NCBI GenBank assembly: GCA_017537175.1
Contig: JAFYLH010000007.1
Coordinates: forward strand, 1 to 50,783
DNA: 50,783 nt
Origin: Clostridia bacterium
GTDB lineage: Bacteria; Bacillota; Clostridia; Oscillospirales; CAG-272
Direction: 5' to 3'
In this document: positions 8,794-16,439 of the stretch, in pieces
Position numbering within the stretch: position 1 is the first letter of the stretch
How the letters are laid out: each line of letters opens with the position of its first letter
The notes under the pieces: model-generated
Database searches by the model: none
The model's input: the letters and a program-made list of their open reading frames with translations, nothing else
What the model was told of the DNA's origin: nothing
Translations under genes and position numbers: made by a program

Positions 8794-9953
8794 CGGGAAA
8801 TGACCTCCGTTAATATATTAAGTCCTTTAGTTAATGTTTCTATATCAATATTGAGAGGGGGTAAAAGTCTTACCTTGTCCTTTGCGGTCAGTACCAAAAG
8901 TCCCTTTTCGAGACAGCCGAGCATAATCTCCTTGGCTTCCTTTTTGCACTTGATACCAAGCATAAGTCCCATACCGCTTATCTCTTCTACACCGTCAAGA
9001 TCCTTTAATGTGTTGACGATGATATTATTTCTCTCAACTACACCCTCTAAAAGCTCGGGGGTAAGACGGGAGAAAACATTACAAGCGGCAGCGGCTGAAA
9101 TGGGGTTGCCGCCAAAGGTTGAGCCGTGAGAGCCGGGTGTGTAGGTCTCTTCACACTTCTCACCGAACATTGTAGCACCGATAGGAAGTCCGCCTCCAAG
9201 ACCCTTGGCTGTGGAAATGATATCAGGCTTGATATCATAGTTCATATAGCCGTAGAGCTTGCCTGTGCGTCCGTTACCTGTCTGAACCTCGTCTATCATA
9301 AGGAGAATGTCCTTTTCGTCACAGAGTGCGGCAACCTTTTCTACGAACTCTTTGGTAAGAACGAACACACCGCCCTCGCCCTGAACTACCTCCATCATAA
9401 TACCGCAGACATTGTTTTCCTCGGTAAGACGAAGTACATCATCAAAGTTGTTGGCCTCGGCATACACAAAGCCCTCGGTAAAGGGATCAAACTCTGTATG
9501 GAAGCTGTCCTGTCCGGTAGCAGAAAGTGTTGTTATGGTTCTTCCGTGGAAGGAATTTTTTAATGTTATAATTGTATGTCTGCCCTTACCGTACTTTTGG
9601 AAAGAATAACGGCGGGCAGCCTTTATCATACACTCGTTTGCCTCGCCGCCTGAGTTTGAGAAGAAAACCTTCTTCATACCCGTTGCCGTGCAGAGCATCT
9701 GCGCCAGCTCAGCGCAGGGGGAGGTATAATAGTAGTTTGAGGTATGGGCAAAGCGTTCAAGCTGTGCTTTAACAGCCTCTACCCATTCGGCATCAGAAAA
9801 GCCGAAGGTATTTACCGCAATACCCGAGCCTAAGTCAATATATTCTTTTCCGTTCTCATCATAACAAAGACTGCCCTTACCCGATACTATCTCAACAGGT
9901 AAACGTCCGTATGAATGAGCGACGAACTGATTATCTAATTCTTTTGTTGTCAT
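8790..9953 (-). CDS. argD: Acetylornithine aminotransferase
   Basis: ArgD is a PLP-dependent class III aminotransferase that converts N-acetylglutamate semialdehyde to N-acetylornithine. The PLP-binding SNSGGEANECMIKAAR, the Asp in LLMIDEVQTGNGRTG and the Schiff-base lysine in STAKGLGGGLPIGAT are visible. At 387 aa it has normal length. It follows a repeat element and overlaps argF by 4 nt. Confidence 0.95.
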   Translation of the reverse strand: MTTKELDNQFVAHSYGRLPVEIVSGKGSLCYDENGKEYIDLGSGIAVNTFGFSDAEWVEAVKAQLERFAHTSNYYYTSPCAELAQMLCTATGMKKVFFSNSGGEANECMIKAARRYSFQKYGKGRHTIITLKNSFHGRTITTLSATGQDSFHTEFDPFTEGFVYAEANNFDDVLRLTEENNVCGIMMEVVQGEGGVFVLTKEFVEKVAALCDEKDILLMIDEVQTGNGRTGKLYGYMNYDIKPDIISTAKGLGGGLPIGATMFGEKCEETYTPGSHGSTFGGNPISAAAACNVFSRLTPELLEGVVERNNIIVNTLKDLDGVEEISGMGLMLGIKCKKEAKEIMLGCLEKGLLVLTAKDKVRLLPPLNIDIETLTKGLNILTEVISR

Positions 9954-9968
9954 AATATCCTCTTTTAA

Positions 9969-10150
9969 ATGCGGAATGCGGAGTGCGGAATGCGGAATTC
10001 AGGATATTTTTGTCACCACAAGGGTTCCAAAAATTTCATCTGAATTAATACAACGGTTTGCAGGAAGCAAAGAAATGTTTAAACGTAGATTTTCGACTTA
10101 TAGGGAGAAAATCAACCATAACTCCGCACTCCGCATTCCGAACTCCGAAC
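9969..10150. repeat. Palindromic repeat element, copy B (argB-argD gap)
   Basis: The arms are GCGGAAT/GCGGAGT units on one side and ACTCCGC/ATTCCGC/ACTCCGA units on the other. The two inner hairpin motifs match copy A: TTTTTG with a CAAAAAT partner, and GATTTTCGAC with AGGGAGAAAATC. Its central section is shorter than in the other full copies. No coding potential is visible. Confidence 0.83.
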
Positions 10151-10175
10151 TCATCAAGTTACTTTATTTTTTAGG

Positions 10176-11027
10176 TTAAACTATCATTGTTCCGATACCC
10201 TCATTAGTCAGCATCTCAACGATGATGGAGTGAGGGATACGGCCGTCGATTATAAATACTCGCTTGACACCGCGGCGGATAGCCTCTACACAGCAGTCGA
10301 TCTTGGGGATCATACCGCCCGAGATTATACCGCGCTTTATAAGCTGGGGTGCCTCGCTTACATTGATTATCTTGATAAGTGTGTCGGGGTCCTTTGGATC
10401 CTCGCAGATGCCTACGATATCTGTCATAGAGATAAGACACTCTGCACCTAACATTCCCGCAATACCTGCGGCTGCTGTGTCGGCATTGATATTGTACACA
10501 TTGTTTTCGGAGTCACATCCAACGGTGGAGATAACGGGAATATATCCCTTTTCAAGCACATCGATGATAGGCTGGGTGTTGATGTTGGTTATCTCACCTA
10601 CATAACCCCACTTTTCGTCCATCTGCTTAGCCTCGATCATATGACCGTCGATACCGCAAAGACCGATAGCCTTACCGCCGTTGTTCTGCATAATGTTTAC
10701 AAGGCTCTTGTTGATCTTGCCTGCAAGCACCATCTGTACAACATCTGCGGTCTCCTTGTCGGTAACTCTGAGTCCGTCAACAAACTTTGACTCCTTGCCG
10801 ATCTTGTTAAGCTCTTCGGTAATCTCGGGACCGCCGCCGTGAACAAGAACTACCTTGACACCTACAAGCTGAAGAAGCACGATATCGCGCATTACCTTAT
10901 TCTTGAGATCCTCGTTTACCATTGCGTTGCCGCCGTACTTTACAACGACAACCTTGTTATAATATTTCTGTATATAGGGCAGTGCGTGGATAAGCACTGA
11001 CGCTCTCTGTGCATTAGTAAGTTCCAT
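10176..11027 (-). CDS. argB: Acetylglutamate kinase
   Basis: ArgB phosphorylates N-acetylglutamate with ATP. It belongs to the amino-acid kinase fold. VVKYGGNAM supplies the phosphate-binding Lys and Gly residues, VLVHGGGPEI the glycine-rich loop, and KINKSLVN the substrate region. The C-terminal SGGMIPKI and GRIPHSIIVE are typical. At 283 aa it is complete. It shares one base with the argJ stop. Arginine feedback inhibition is likely for the family but cannot be read from sequence alone. Confidence 0.95.
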   Translation of the reverse strand: MELTNAQRASVLIHALPYIQKYYNKVVVVKYGGNAMVNEDLKNKVMRDIVLLQLVGVKVVLVHGGGPEITEELNKIGKESKFVDGLRVTDKETADVVQMVLAGKINKSLVNIMQNNGGKAIGLCGIDGHMIEAKQMDEKWGYVGEITNINTQPIIDVLEKGYIPVISTVGCDSENNVYNINADTAAAGIAGMLGAECLISMTDIVGICEDPKDPDTLIKIINVSEAPQLIKRGIISGGMIPKIDCCVEAIRRGVKRVFIIDGRIPHSIIVEMLTNEGIGTMIV

Positions 11028-12241
11028 TAGGTTCTGTAATCTCCGTTAATCTTTACGTAATCATAGGTCAGGTCACAGCCCCATGCGGTAGCCTCGCCCT
11101 CACCTGACTTGAGGGATATAAGTATCTGAATTTCGTCCTCGAGAAGAATCTGCTTTGCGATCTCTTCCGAGAACTCTATGCCGTAGCCGTCCTTGCAAAC
11201 ATCGATCTTACCTGCCTTTGAAGCAAAGGAAAGATCAATTGCTTCGACATCAACATCTGCTCCGCTGTAGCCTATGGCACAGAGCACACGACCCCAGTTG
11301 GCATCCGAGCCGAACATAGCGGATTTGAAAAGCGAGGAGCAAACAACGCTCTTGGCAACTATACGGGCATCCTTTTCGGTCTTGCCGCCTGTAACCTTAC
11401 ATTCAAGCATCTTTGTGGCACCCTCGCCGTCCTTTGCTATCATACGGCAGAGGTAACGGGTAACACCTGCCAGCGCCTCGCAGAACTTATTGAAGCTTTC
11501 ACCCTCTTCGGTGATCTCGGTATTGCCTGCCATACCGTTTGCAAGAACGGAAACCATATCGTTTGTAGATGTGTCACCGTCAACGCTTACCATATTGAAG
11601 CTGGTCTTGACATCCTCACTAAGTGCCTTCTGAAGCATATCGCTTGAAATTGCACAGTCGGTGGTTACAAACACAAGCATTGTTGCCATATTGGGATGGA
11701 TCATACCGCTGCCCTTGGCGATACCACCGATGTGACATTCCTTGCCGTCTATCTCAAAGGAGTATGCAATTTCCTTGAGTACTGTATCTGTTGTCATAAT
11801 AGCCTCGGCTGCGGCAACACTATTATCACCTAAGCCTGCTGCAAGCTCCTCCATACCGTTTGCGATAGGAGTAACGTCAAGCTCCTGACCGATAACGCCT
11901 GTGGAAGCGACTACGATATCCTCTGCCTTACAGCCTACAGCCTTTGCTGTGATCTCGCACATCCTCTTTGCAACCTCAACACCGTTCTTGTTACAGGTGT
12001 TGGCGTTACCGCTGTTACATACAACTGCTATAGCCTTGCCGTCTGCTATATTGTCCTTTGTTACGTATATGGGCGCACCCTTTACAAGGTTAGTGGTGTA
12101 TACCGCCGCCGCATTTGCCATAACCTCACTCTTGATAAGCGCAAGGTCGCGTTTTGTCTTATTTTTACGTATACCGCAATGTATTCCGTTTGCACTAAAT
12201 CCCTTTGCGGCACATACGCCGCCATTAATCTGCTTAATCAT
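11027..12241 (-). CDS. argJ: Glutamate N-acetyltransferase / amino-acid acetyltransferase
   Basis: ArgJ recycles the acetyl group from N-acetylornithine to glutamate and, in bifunctional forms, also makes N-acetylglutamate from acetyl-CoA. The precursor self-cleaves before a Thr that becomes the nucleophile. The site IHPNMATMLVF is present, with Ala-Thr as the cleaved pair. At 404 aa it has normal length. No argA is present in the window, so a bifunctional role is likely. It abuts argC directly and shares a base with argB. Confidence 0.94.
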   Translation of the reverse strand: MIKQINGGVCAAKGFSANGIHCGIRKNKTKRDLALIKSEVMANAAAVYTTNLVKGAPIYVTKDNIADGKAIAVVCNSGNANTCNKNGVEVAKRMCEITAKAVGCKAEDIVVASTGVIGQELDVTPIANGMEELAAGLGDNSVAAAEAIMTTDTVLKEIAYSFEIDGKECHIGGIAKGSGMIHPNMATMLVFVTTDCAISSDMLQKALSEDVKTSFNMVSVDGDTSTNDMVSVLANGMAGNTEITEEGESFNKFCEALAGVTRYLCRMIAKDGEGATKMLECKVTGGKTEKDARIVAKSVVCSSLFKSAMFGSDANWGRVLCAIGYSGADVDVEAIDLSFASKAGKIDVCKDGYGIEFSEEIAKQILLEDEIQILISLKSGEGEATAWGCDLTYDYVKINGDYRT

Positions 12242-13168
12242 TTATATCTCCAATTTATATGACCATTCGTTATTTAACTTGATATTGAGGCACTCTACTG
12301 CCGCGCCCGAGGCACCCTTGCCAAGGTTATCGTATCTTGCGGTGAGAAGAATTCTCTCCTCGTTTCCGCAAACAGATACCTCCATATTGTCCTTGAAGCT
12401 TAAGTTGTTTGAACCGATAAAGCCGTTTACAGACATATCATCAACATAGCTTACAAGACCCCGGGTATATGTATTTTTATATATGGCTCTTACCTCATCG
12501 ATACCGCATTTAAGCTGACTTGCAAACACGGGGACTGTCACCATCATTCCGCTGTAAAAGTCGGAAACTATGGGACAGAAGATGGGAGAGCTGTTTATAC
12601 CGCTTATCTTTACCATCTCGGGTATATGCTTATGATTCTGGGTAAGACCGTACTGACGGGGGGATGAAAGCTCCGCTTCTCTGCCCTCGTCCTCATAGCC
12701 TGCGATCATATTCTTACCGCCGCCCGAATAGCCTGTGATCGAATGACAGGTAAGAAGTGTGTCGGGACTAAGCACACCCTGAGCCACAAGGGGCTGAACA
12801 AGTGCTATAAAGCCGCTTGCGTGACAGCCGGGAACTGCAATTCTCTTTGAGCTCTGTATTTTATTAAGATGTGCTTCGCTCAGCTCGGGAAAGCCGTATG
12901 CAAAGCTGTCGTCACAGCGGTGTGCTGTGGATGTATCTATTATCACCGTGTCGGGGTTGTCGCACAAGGACACCGACTCTCTTGCCGCTGCATCCGGCAG
13001 ACATAAAAATGCAATGTCGCAGGAATTAAGCATTTCTCTTTTTGCATCGGGATCCTTACGCTTATCGTCAGGCAGGGTCACTACCTGTATATCCTTATAG
13101 CCCTCTAATCTCTCGTGGATACGAAGACCTGTTGTTCCTTGGTTGCCGTCTATAAATACGGTTTTCAT
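12242..13168 (-). CDS. argC: N-acetyl-gamma-glutamyl-phosphate reductase, short type
   Basis: ArgC reduces N-acetylglutamyl phosphate to the semialdehyde with NADPH. The N-terminus FIDGNQGTTGLRIHERL and the catalytic Cys in AVPGCHASGFIALVQP identify it. At about 308 aa it belongs to the short (type 2) class rather than the roughly 345-aa class usual in Bacillus. I chose the ATG at 13168 over the GTG one codon upstream, because that ATG overlaps the stop of a short upstream open frame (TGATG). The gene has no strong ribosome binding site of its own. Confidence 0.92.
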   Translation of the reverse strand: MKTVFIDGNQGTTGLRIHERLEGYKDIQVVTLPDDKRKDPDAKREMLNSCDIAFLCLPDAAARESVSLCDNPDTVIIDTSTAHRCDDSFAYGFPELSEAHLNKIQSSKRIAVPGCHASGFIALVQPLVAQGVLSPDTLLTCHSITGYSGGGKNMIAGYEDEGREAELSSPRQYGLTQNHKHIPEMVKISGINSSPIFCPIVSDFYSGMMVTVPVFASQLKCGIDEVRAIYKNTYTRGLVSYVDDMSVNGFIGSNNLSFKDNMEVSVCGNEERILLTARYDNLGKGASGAAVECLNIKLNNEWSYKLEI

Positions 13169-13194
13169 CACAAATCTGCCCTATAGAACATCAC
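13168..13194 (-). CDS. Candidate 8-codon leader peptide upstream of argC
   Basis: A strong AAAGGAG (13204-13210) lies about 36 nt before argC, too far to serve it. It is well spaced (9 nt) for a GTG at 13194 that opens a frame reading (V/M)MFYRADL with one Arg codon, AGG. The TGA stop overlaps the argC ATG. Translation of this short frame could therefore deliver ribosomes to argC. It might also be a chance frame; no attenuator hairpin is evident between it and argC. Confidence 0.45.
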   Translation of the reverse strand: MMFYRADL

Positions 13195-13250
13195 TATGGG
13201 CATCTCCTTTCAGGGAAAATACAAAAATATTAAGCCATTTTACAATGATT

Positions 13251-13284
13251 GTATAATTATACGATATTCATTAATATTTGTCAA
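13251..13284 (-). promoter_or_regulatory. Strong sigma-A promoter of the arg-his operon with candidate operator
   Basis: On the minus strand TTGACA (13279-13284) and TATAAT (13256-13261) are separated by exactly 17 nt. A perfect 12-bp palindrome GTATAATTATAC (13251-13262) covers the -10 box, and AATGAATA in the spacer resembles half of an ArgR box. Repression by ArgR when arginine is plentiful is plausible but inferred. The rest of the 13295-13440 gap shows nothing else clear. Confidence 0.75.
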
Positions 13285-13440
13285 GTCTTTTCTTAACATT
13301 TTGTTTTTTTATTTATTATATATATATAATACTTTATTTTCGCTACTTTTTTGCACAAAAACGAAAAGTATTTTCGGTTTTTTGGTTTAGATTATTTATG
13401 CAGTATTTTATGTAAGTTTATACATTCTGAAATATAAAAC

Positions 13441-13462
13441 AGCACCCTCCGCAGAGGGCGCT
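13441..13462 (-). terminator. Terminator after the leucine-rich-repeat protein gene
   Basis: AGCACCCTC pairs with GAGGGCGCT (one mismatch) around a 4-nt loop. On the minus strand the stem is followed by GTTTTATATTT. It lies 22 bp past the stop of the gene at 13485. Confidence 0.75.
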
Positions 13463-13484
13463 GAATATGTATTAAGTTTTAAGC

Positions 13485-15119
13485 TTATGCTACTGTAAAG
13501 GTTACGTTCTGAACAGTACCGTCAATATTTCTTACATAGAGAGTGTAGTTGCCGGAAGCAAGTGCTACACCGTATGCGATAATGTTGGAGCCACCGATCT
13601 TGGATGCGGTAAATCTTACAACGGTATTGTCCTTAACACCCTTGTATGCGTTCTGTGTACCCTTTGCAATAAATACATCCTTTACATCTGCACCATCGAT
13701 ATCGCAGATATAGGTTCTGCCGTCCTTAACTGTAACGGAAGGAGCGGATGCTACTGTGGAAGTAACAACATTTGCAGACTTAAGAGCTGCGTTGCCGGAA
13801 GCTACATCAAGGCTGAGCCACTGAGCTGCAGTACCGGTGTAGGTAACATTCTTAAGATAGCTGTTGTTAAAGCAGCTTCTCTCAATCTTGGAAGCACCGA
13901 TGGTAGCGGAAGAAACAGAGGTGTTTCTGAAAGCCTTTGCATTGTAGTTGGAGTTGAAGGATACAGAACCGCTAAGTGCAGTACAGCCGTCAAATGCCTC
14001 GGTAATGATAGCTACATTTGTAATATCGGGAGCTGCCTTAAGCTTGGTGCAGTTTCTGAAGGTCTGTGTCATATTTGTAACAGATGCAGGAATTGCGGGA
14101 GCTTTGGTAAGTGCAGTACATCCGCTGAACGCACCTGTCATATCTGTAACTGTTGCGGGAATAGTGCCAACATTTGTAAGGTTCTTACAGTTCTTGAATG
14201 TACCGTAGAGCTTCTCTACGTTACCCATATTGGGAGTAGAGGTGATAGCTGTACCCTTGTATGCGTTGTATGCTACCTGTACATTTGCAGGAATAGCGGG
14301 AGCAACGGTCATGTTGGAGCAACCGTCAAAGGTCTTATACATAAGGGTTACAGGGAAACCGTGAAGTGTATTTCTGATCTCACCGTAGGAAGTCTTGGTC
14401 TTATCGGTTGCATAAACTGCCCAACCGCCTACAACACCGAGACCGTGAACGTCAACAGGAACATCGTCAGAGCCGATAACCTTATAGGTATAGTCGCCTA
14501 CTACATATGTAAGCTGCATAGCTTCGCCGCATACTGTACATATAGCATCTGCACCGAAAACGTGATCAACGCAGGTAACCTCTTCTGCTACCCAGTTTGC
14601 ACTAAAGCCGTGCATCGCACCAACATCTGCAAAAACAGCAGCGGGAATAGCAACGGTAAGGAAAGCATCAGCATACCAGGAAGCACCGAAATTCATCCAG
14701 GTAAGGTCGGTGAGAGTGTTACCGTCCTTAACCATAGAACGATAGATAACTGCCATAAGGTCGCCGAGAGGATAGAAGGAATCAGACTTGGTGCCCTGAT
14801 CGGTATAAACAACACCTACATAGTGATTCATTACCTGATCTGCGGGAGCGTTTGTACCCTGGTAAACATAAACAACGATGTTACCGGTATAGCCGTTGGG
14901 AATGTTGAGTCCGTTTGCTGCGGTGTAGAAGCCGCCGTTGGTGATAGCTTCACCGGAGTTGGCATTGTAGTAACCGCCGTTCTGAATAATATGGAACTCA
15001 GCGTATCTGGTGTGGTAGCCGGGAAGACCCTCGACAATAGTGTCGCCGGCAAATATGTTCATGGGAACTATGCAAAGAAGCATAAGAACCACGAGAGTGA
15101 GTGATAAAATCTTTTTCAT
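13485..15119 (-). CDS. Secreted BspA-like leucine-rich-repeat protein
   Basis: The protein has a clear signal peptide (MKKILSLTLVVLMLLCIVPMNIFAG). A unique N-terminal domain follows, with a Cys/His patch CVDHVFGADAICTVCGE near residues 185-200. A BspA/TpLRR-type leucine-rich-repeat tract (about residues 255-430) carries units such as FDGCSNMTVAPAIPANV and FSGCTALTKAPAIPASV, and a small beta-rich C-terminal domain ends the 544 aa. No LPXTG, SLH or transmembrane anchor is visible, so it may be released or bound non-covalently. The specific ligand is unknown. It has its own promoter and terminator. Confidence 0.85.
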   Translation of the reverse strand: MKKILSLTLVVLMLLCIVPMNIFAGDTIVEGLPGYHTRYAEFHIIQNGGYYNANSGEAITNGGFYTAANGLNIPNGYTGNIVVYVYQGTNAPADQVMNHYVGVVYTDQGTKSDSFYPLGDLMAVIYRSMVKDGNTLTDLTWMNFGASWYADAFLTVAIPAAVFADVGAMHGFSANWVAEEVTCVDHVFGADAICTVCGEAMQLTYVVGDYTYKVIGSDDVPVDVHGLGVVGGWAVYATDKTKTSYGEIRNTLHGFPVTLMYKTFDGCSNMTVAPAIPANVQVAYNAYKGTAITSTPNMGNVEKLYGTFKNCKNLTNVGTIPATVTDMTGAFSGCTALTKAPAIPASVTNMTQTFRNCTKLKAAPDITNVAIITEAFDGCTALSGSVSFNSNYNAKAFRNTSVSSATIGASKIERSCFNNSYLKNVTYTGTAAQWLSLDVASGNAALKSANVVTSTVASAPSVTVKDGRTYICDIDGADVKDVFIAKGTQNAYKGVKDNTVVRFTASKIGGSNIIAYGVALASGNYTLYVRNIDGTVQNVTFTVA

Positions 15120-15152
15120 AGATATTACCTTCCTTAAAAAAATTTATACCAT

Positions 15153-15181
15153 ATTATAACAGATTGTTAACAGAATTTCAA
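15153..15181 (-). promoter_or_regulatory. Promoter of the leucine-rich-repeat protein gene
   Basis: On the minus strand TTGAAA (15176-15181) and TATAAT (15153-15158) have a 17-nt spacer. An AAGGAAGG ribosome binding site precedes the ATG at 15119. Confidence 0.75.
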
Positions 15182-15225
15182 GGTTTTTTAATAATTTTTT
15201 CAAAAAATGTTTGGGATTTAAGTAT

Positions 15226-15412
15226 AGCTAAATTGCTGCGTAGCTAAATTGTTCCTATCGGAACAGCTAAATTGTTCCTATCGGAACAGCTAAATTGCAC
15301 TTCGTGTAGCTAAATTAAATTCACCTTTAAGCTGGGCGTAGCCCAATTTAGCTCGACTCGTCGAATTTAGCTGAGCTATGCTCAATTTAGCTCACCGAAG
15401 GTGAATTTAGCT
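15226..15412. repeat. Array of AGCTAAATT units separated by different small hairpins
   Basis: Five direct AGCTAAATT units (15226, 15242, 15265, 15288, 15308) are followed by four inverted AATTTAGCT units (15345, 15364, 15384, 15404). Nearly every spacer is itself a tiny perfect hairpin, and most differ from each other: GTTCC-tatc-GGAAC (twice), CAC-ttc-GTG, GGGC-gta-GCCC, CGAC-tc-GTCG, GAGC-tat-GCTC, CACC-gaa-GGTG. The whole block is therefore an inverted repeat made of smaller inverted repeats. No reading frame. Function unknown. Confidence 0.9.
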
Positions 15413-15475
15413 GGGAATGGCAGGGCATAAAAAAACGAGTCCGAAGACTCGTTTTTTTATGCCCATGCCATTCCC
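15413..15475 (-). terminator. Long terminator of the isomerase gene, reaching into its coding end
   Basis: The core is CGAGTC-CGAA-GACTCG with seven A and seven T on either side. The pairing then continues outward through GGCAT/ATGCC and GGGAATGGC/GCCATTCCC, interrupted only by a small bulge. The outer right arm is the last coding segment of the gene ending at 15457, so the stem includes its final codons and stop. Confidence 0.85.
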
Positions 15476-16425
15476 GTAGGCTTAGGCTCGCTTATTATTG
15501 CCTGCTTTAAGAAGTAGATCGCCTTATCGCAGCCCTCGTCAATAGACATTACACTGTCCTCGTGCTCGATAGAGAGAACATAGTCATAGCCTGTCAGTCT
15601 GAGGTTGGATATCATATCGCGCCAGTACTGCATATCGTTGCCGTAGCCAACCGAACGGAATACCCAGCTTCTATGTATCTCATCGCCGTAGTGCTTGGTA
15701 TCAAGAACACCGTTCTTTGCAGTATTGTACTTGTCAACCTTGGTATCCTTTGCGTGGCAATGGTAGATAGCTCCCTCAAGCTCGCGAATAGCCGCAACGG
15801 GATCCATACCCTGCCAGATAATATGAGAGGGGTCAAAGTTACAGCCGATAACGGGACCTACTGCCTTTCTTAACTTAAGAAGGGTCTCGGGGTTATATAC
15901 GCTGAAACCGGGATGCATCTCAAAGGCTAACTTGGTAACACCGTGAGCCTCTGCAAACGCTCCTGCCTCCTTCCAGTAAGGAATGAGAACCTCGTTCCAC
16001 TGGTAGTCAAGAACCGCAAGGAAATCCTCGGGCCAAGGGCAGGTTGCCCAGTTGGGGGTCTTATCCTCGGCACATCCGCCGGGACAGCCTGAGAAGAGTG
16101 TAAGGGTGTCAACACCCATCTTCTCTGCGAGAAGCACGCAGTTTACATAGTCCTCGTGGAACTTAGCCGCGATCTCCTTGTTGGGGTGTACGGGGTTGCC
16201 GTGTACCGAGAAAGCGGAGATAGGCAGACCGTGCTTTTCTATTGTATGCTTGAACTCAAGGAACTTGTCCTCGCTTGCAAGCAGCTCTGCGGGATTGCAA
16301 TGATCGTTGCCGCCGTATCCGCCTGCGGCGATCTCTACAGCCTCAACGCCCTTTGCCTTTGCCTTTGCAAGAACATCGTCAAGCGCCTCGGTTCTGTAAA
16401 GGCTTATTAAAAGACCTAATTTCAT
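15457..16425 (-). CDS. Sugar phosphate isomerase/epimerase (xylose isomerase-like TIM barrel)
   Basis: This 322-aa protein belongs to the AP-endonuclease-2/xylose-isomerase-like TIM-barrel family. Metal-ligand positions typical of the family are visible: Glu in LAFEMHPGF, Asp/His in CNFDPSHIIW, His in YHCHAKDT and Glu in LSIEHED. It follows an oxidoreductase gene by 14 nt and shares its promoter. Such pairs usually work together on an inositol-like or rare sugar substrate, which cannot be named from the sequence. Confidence 0.85.
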   Translation of the reverse strand: MKLGLLISLYRTEALDDVLAKAKAKGVEAVEIAAGGYGGNDHCNPAELLASEDKFLEFKHTIEKHGLPISAFSVHGNPVHPNKEIAAKFHEDYVNCVLLAEKMGVDTLTLFSGCPGGCAEDKTPNWATCPWPEDFLAVLDYQWNEVLIPYWKEAGAFAEAHGVTKLAFEMHPGFSVYNPETLLKLRKAVGPVIGCNFDPSHIIWQGMDPVAAIRELEGAIYHCHAKDTKVDKYNTAKNGVLDTKHYGDEIHRSWVFRSVGYGNDMQYWRDMISNLRLTGYDYVLSIEHEDSVMSIDEGCDKAIYFLKQAIISEPKPTGMAWA

Positions 16426-16439
16426 TTATATTTCCTCGC

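Noticed and set aside
13172..13484. T-box or other riboswitch before argC
   Set aside because: The leader from the predicted start is only about 50-80 nt and lacks the T-box sequence or any complex fold.
15226..15412. Possible CRISPR array
   Set aside because: The repeat is only 9 bp, spacers are 7-28 bp and mostly self-complementary, the repeats invert half way, and no cas gene is near.
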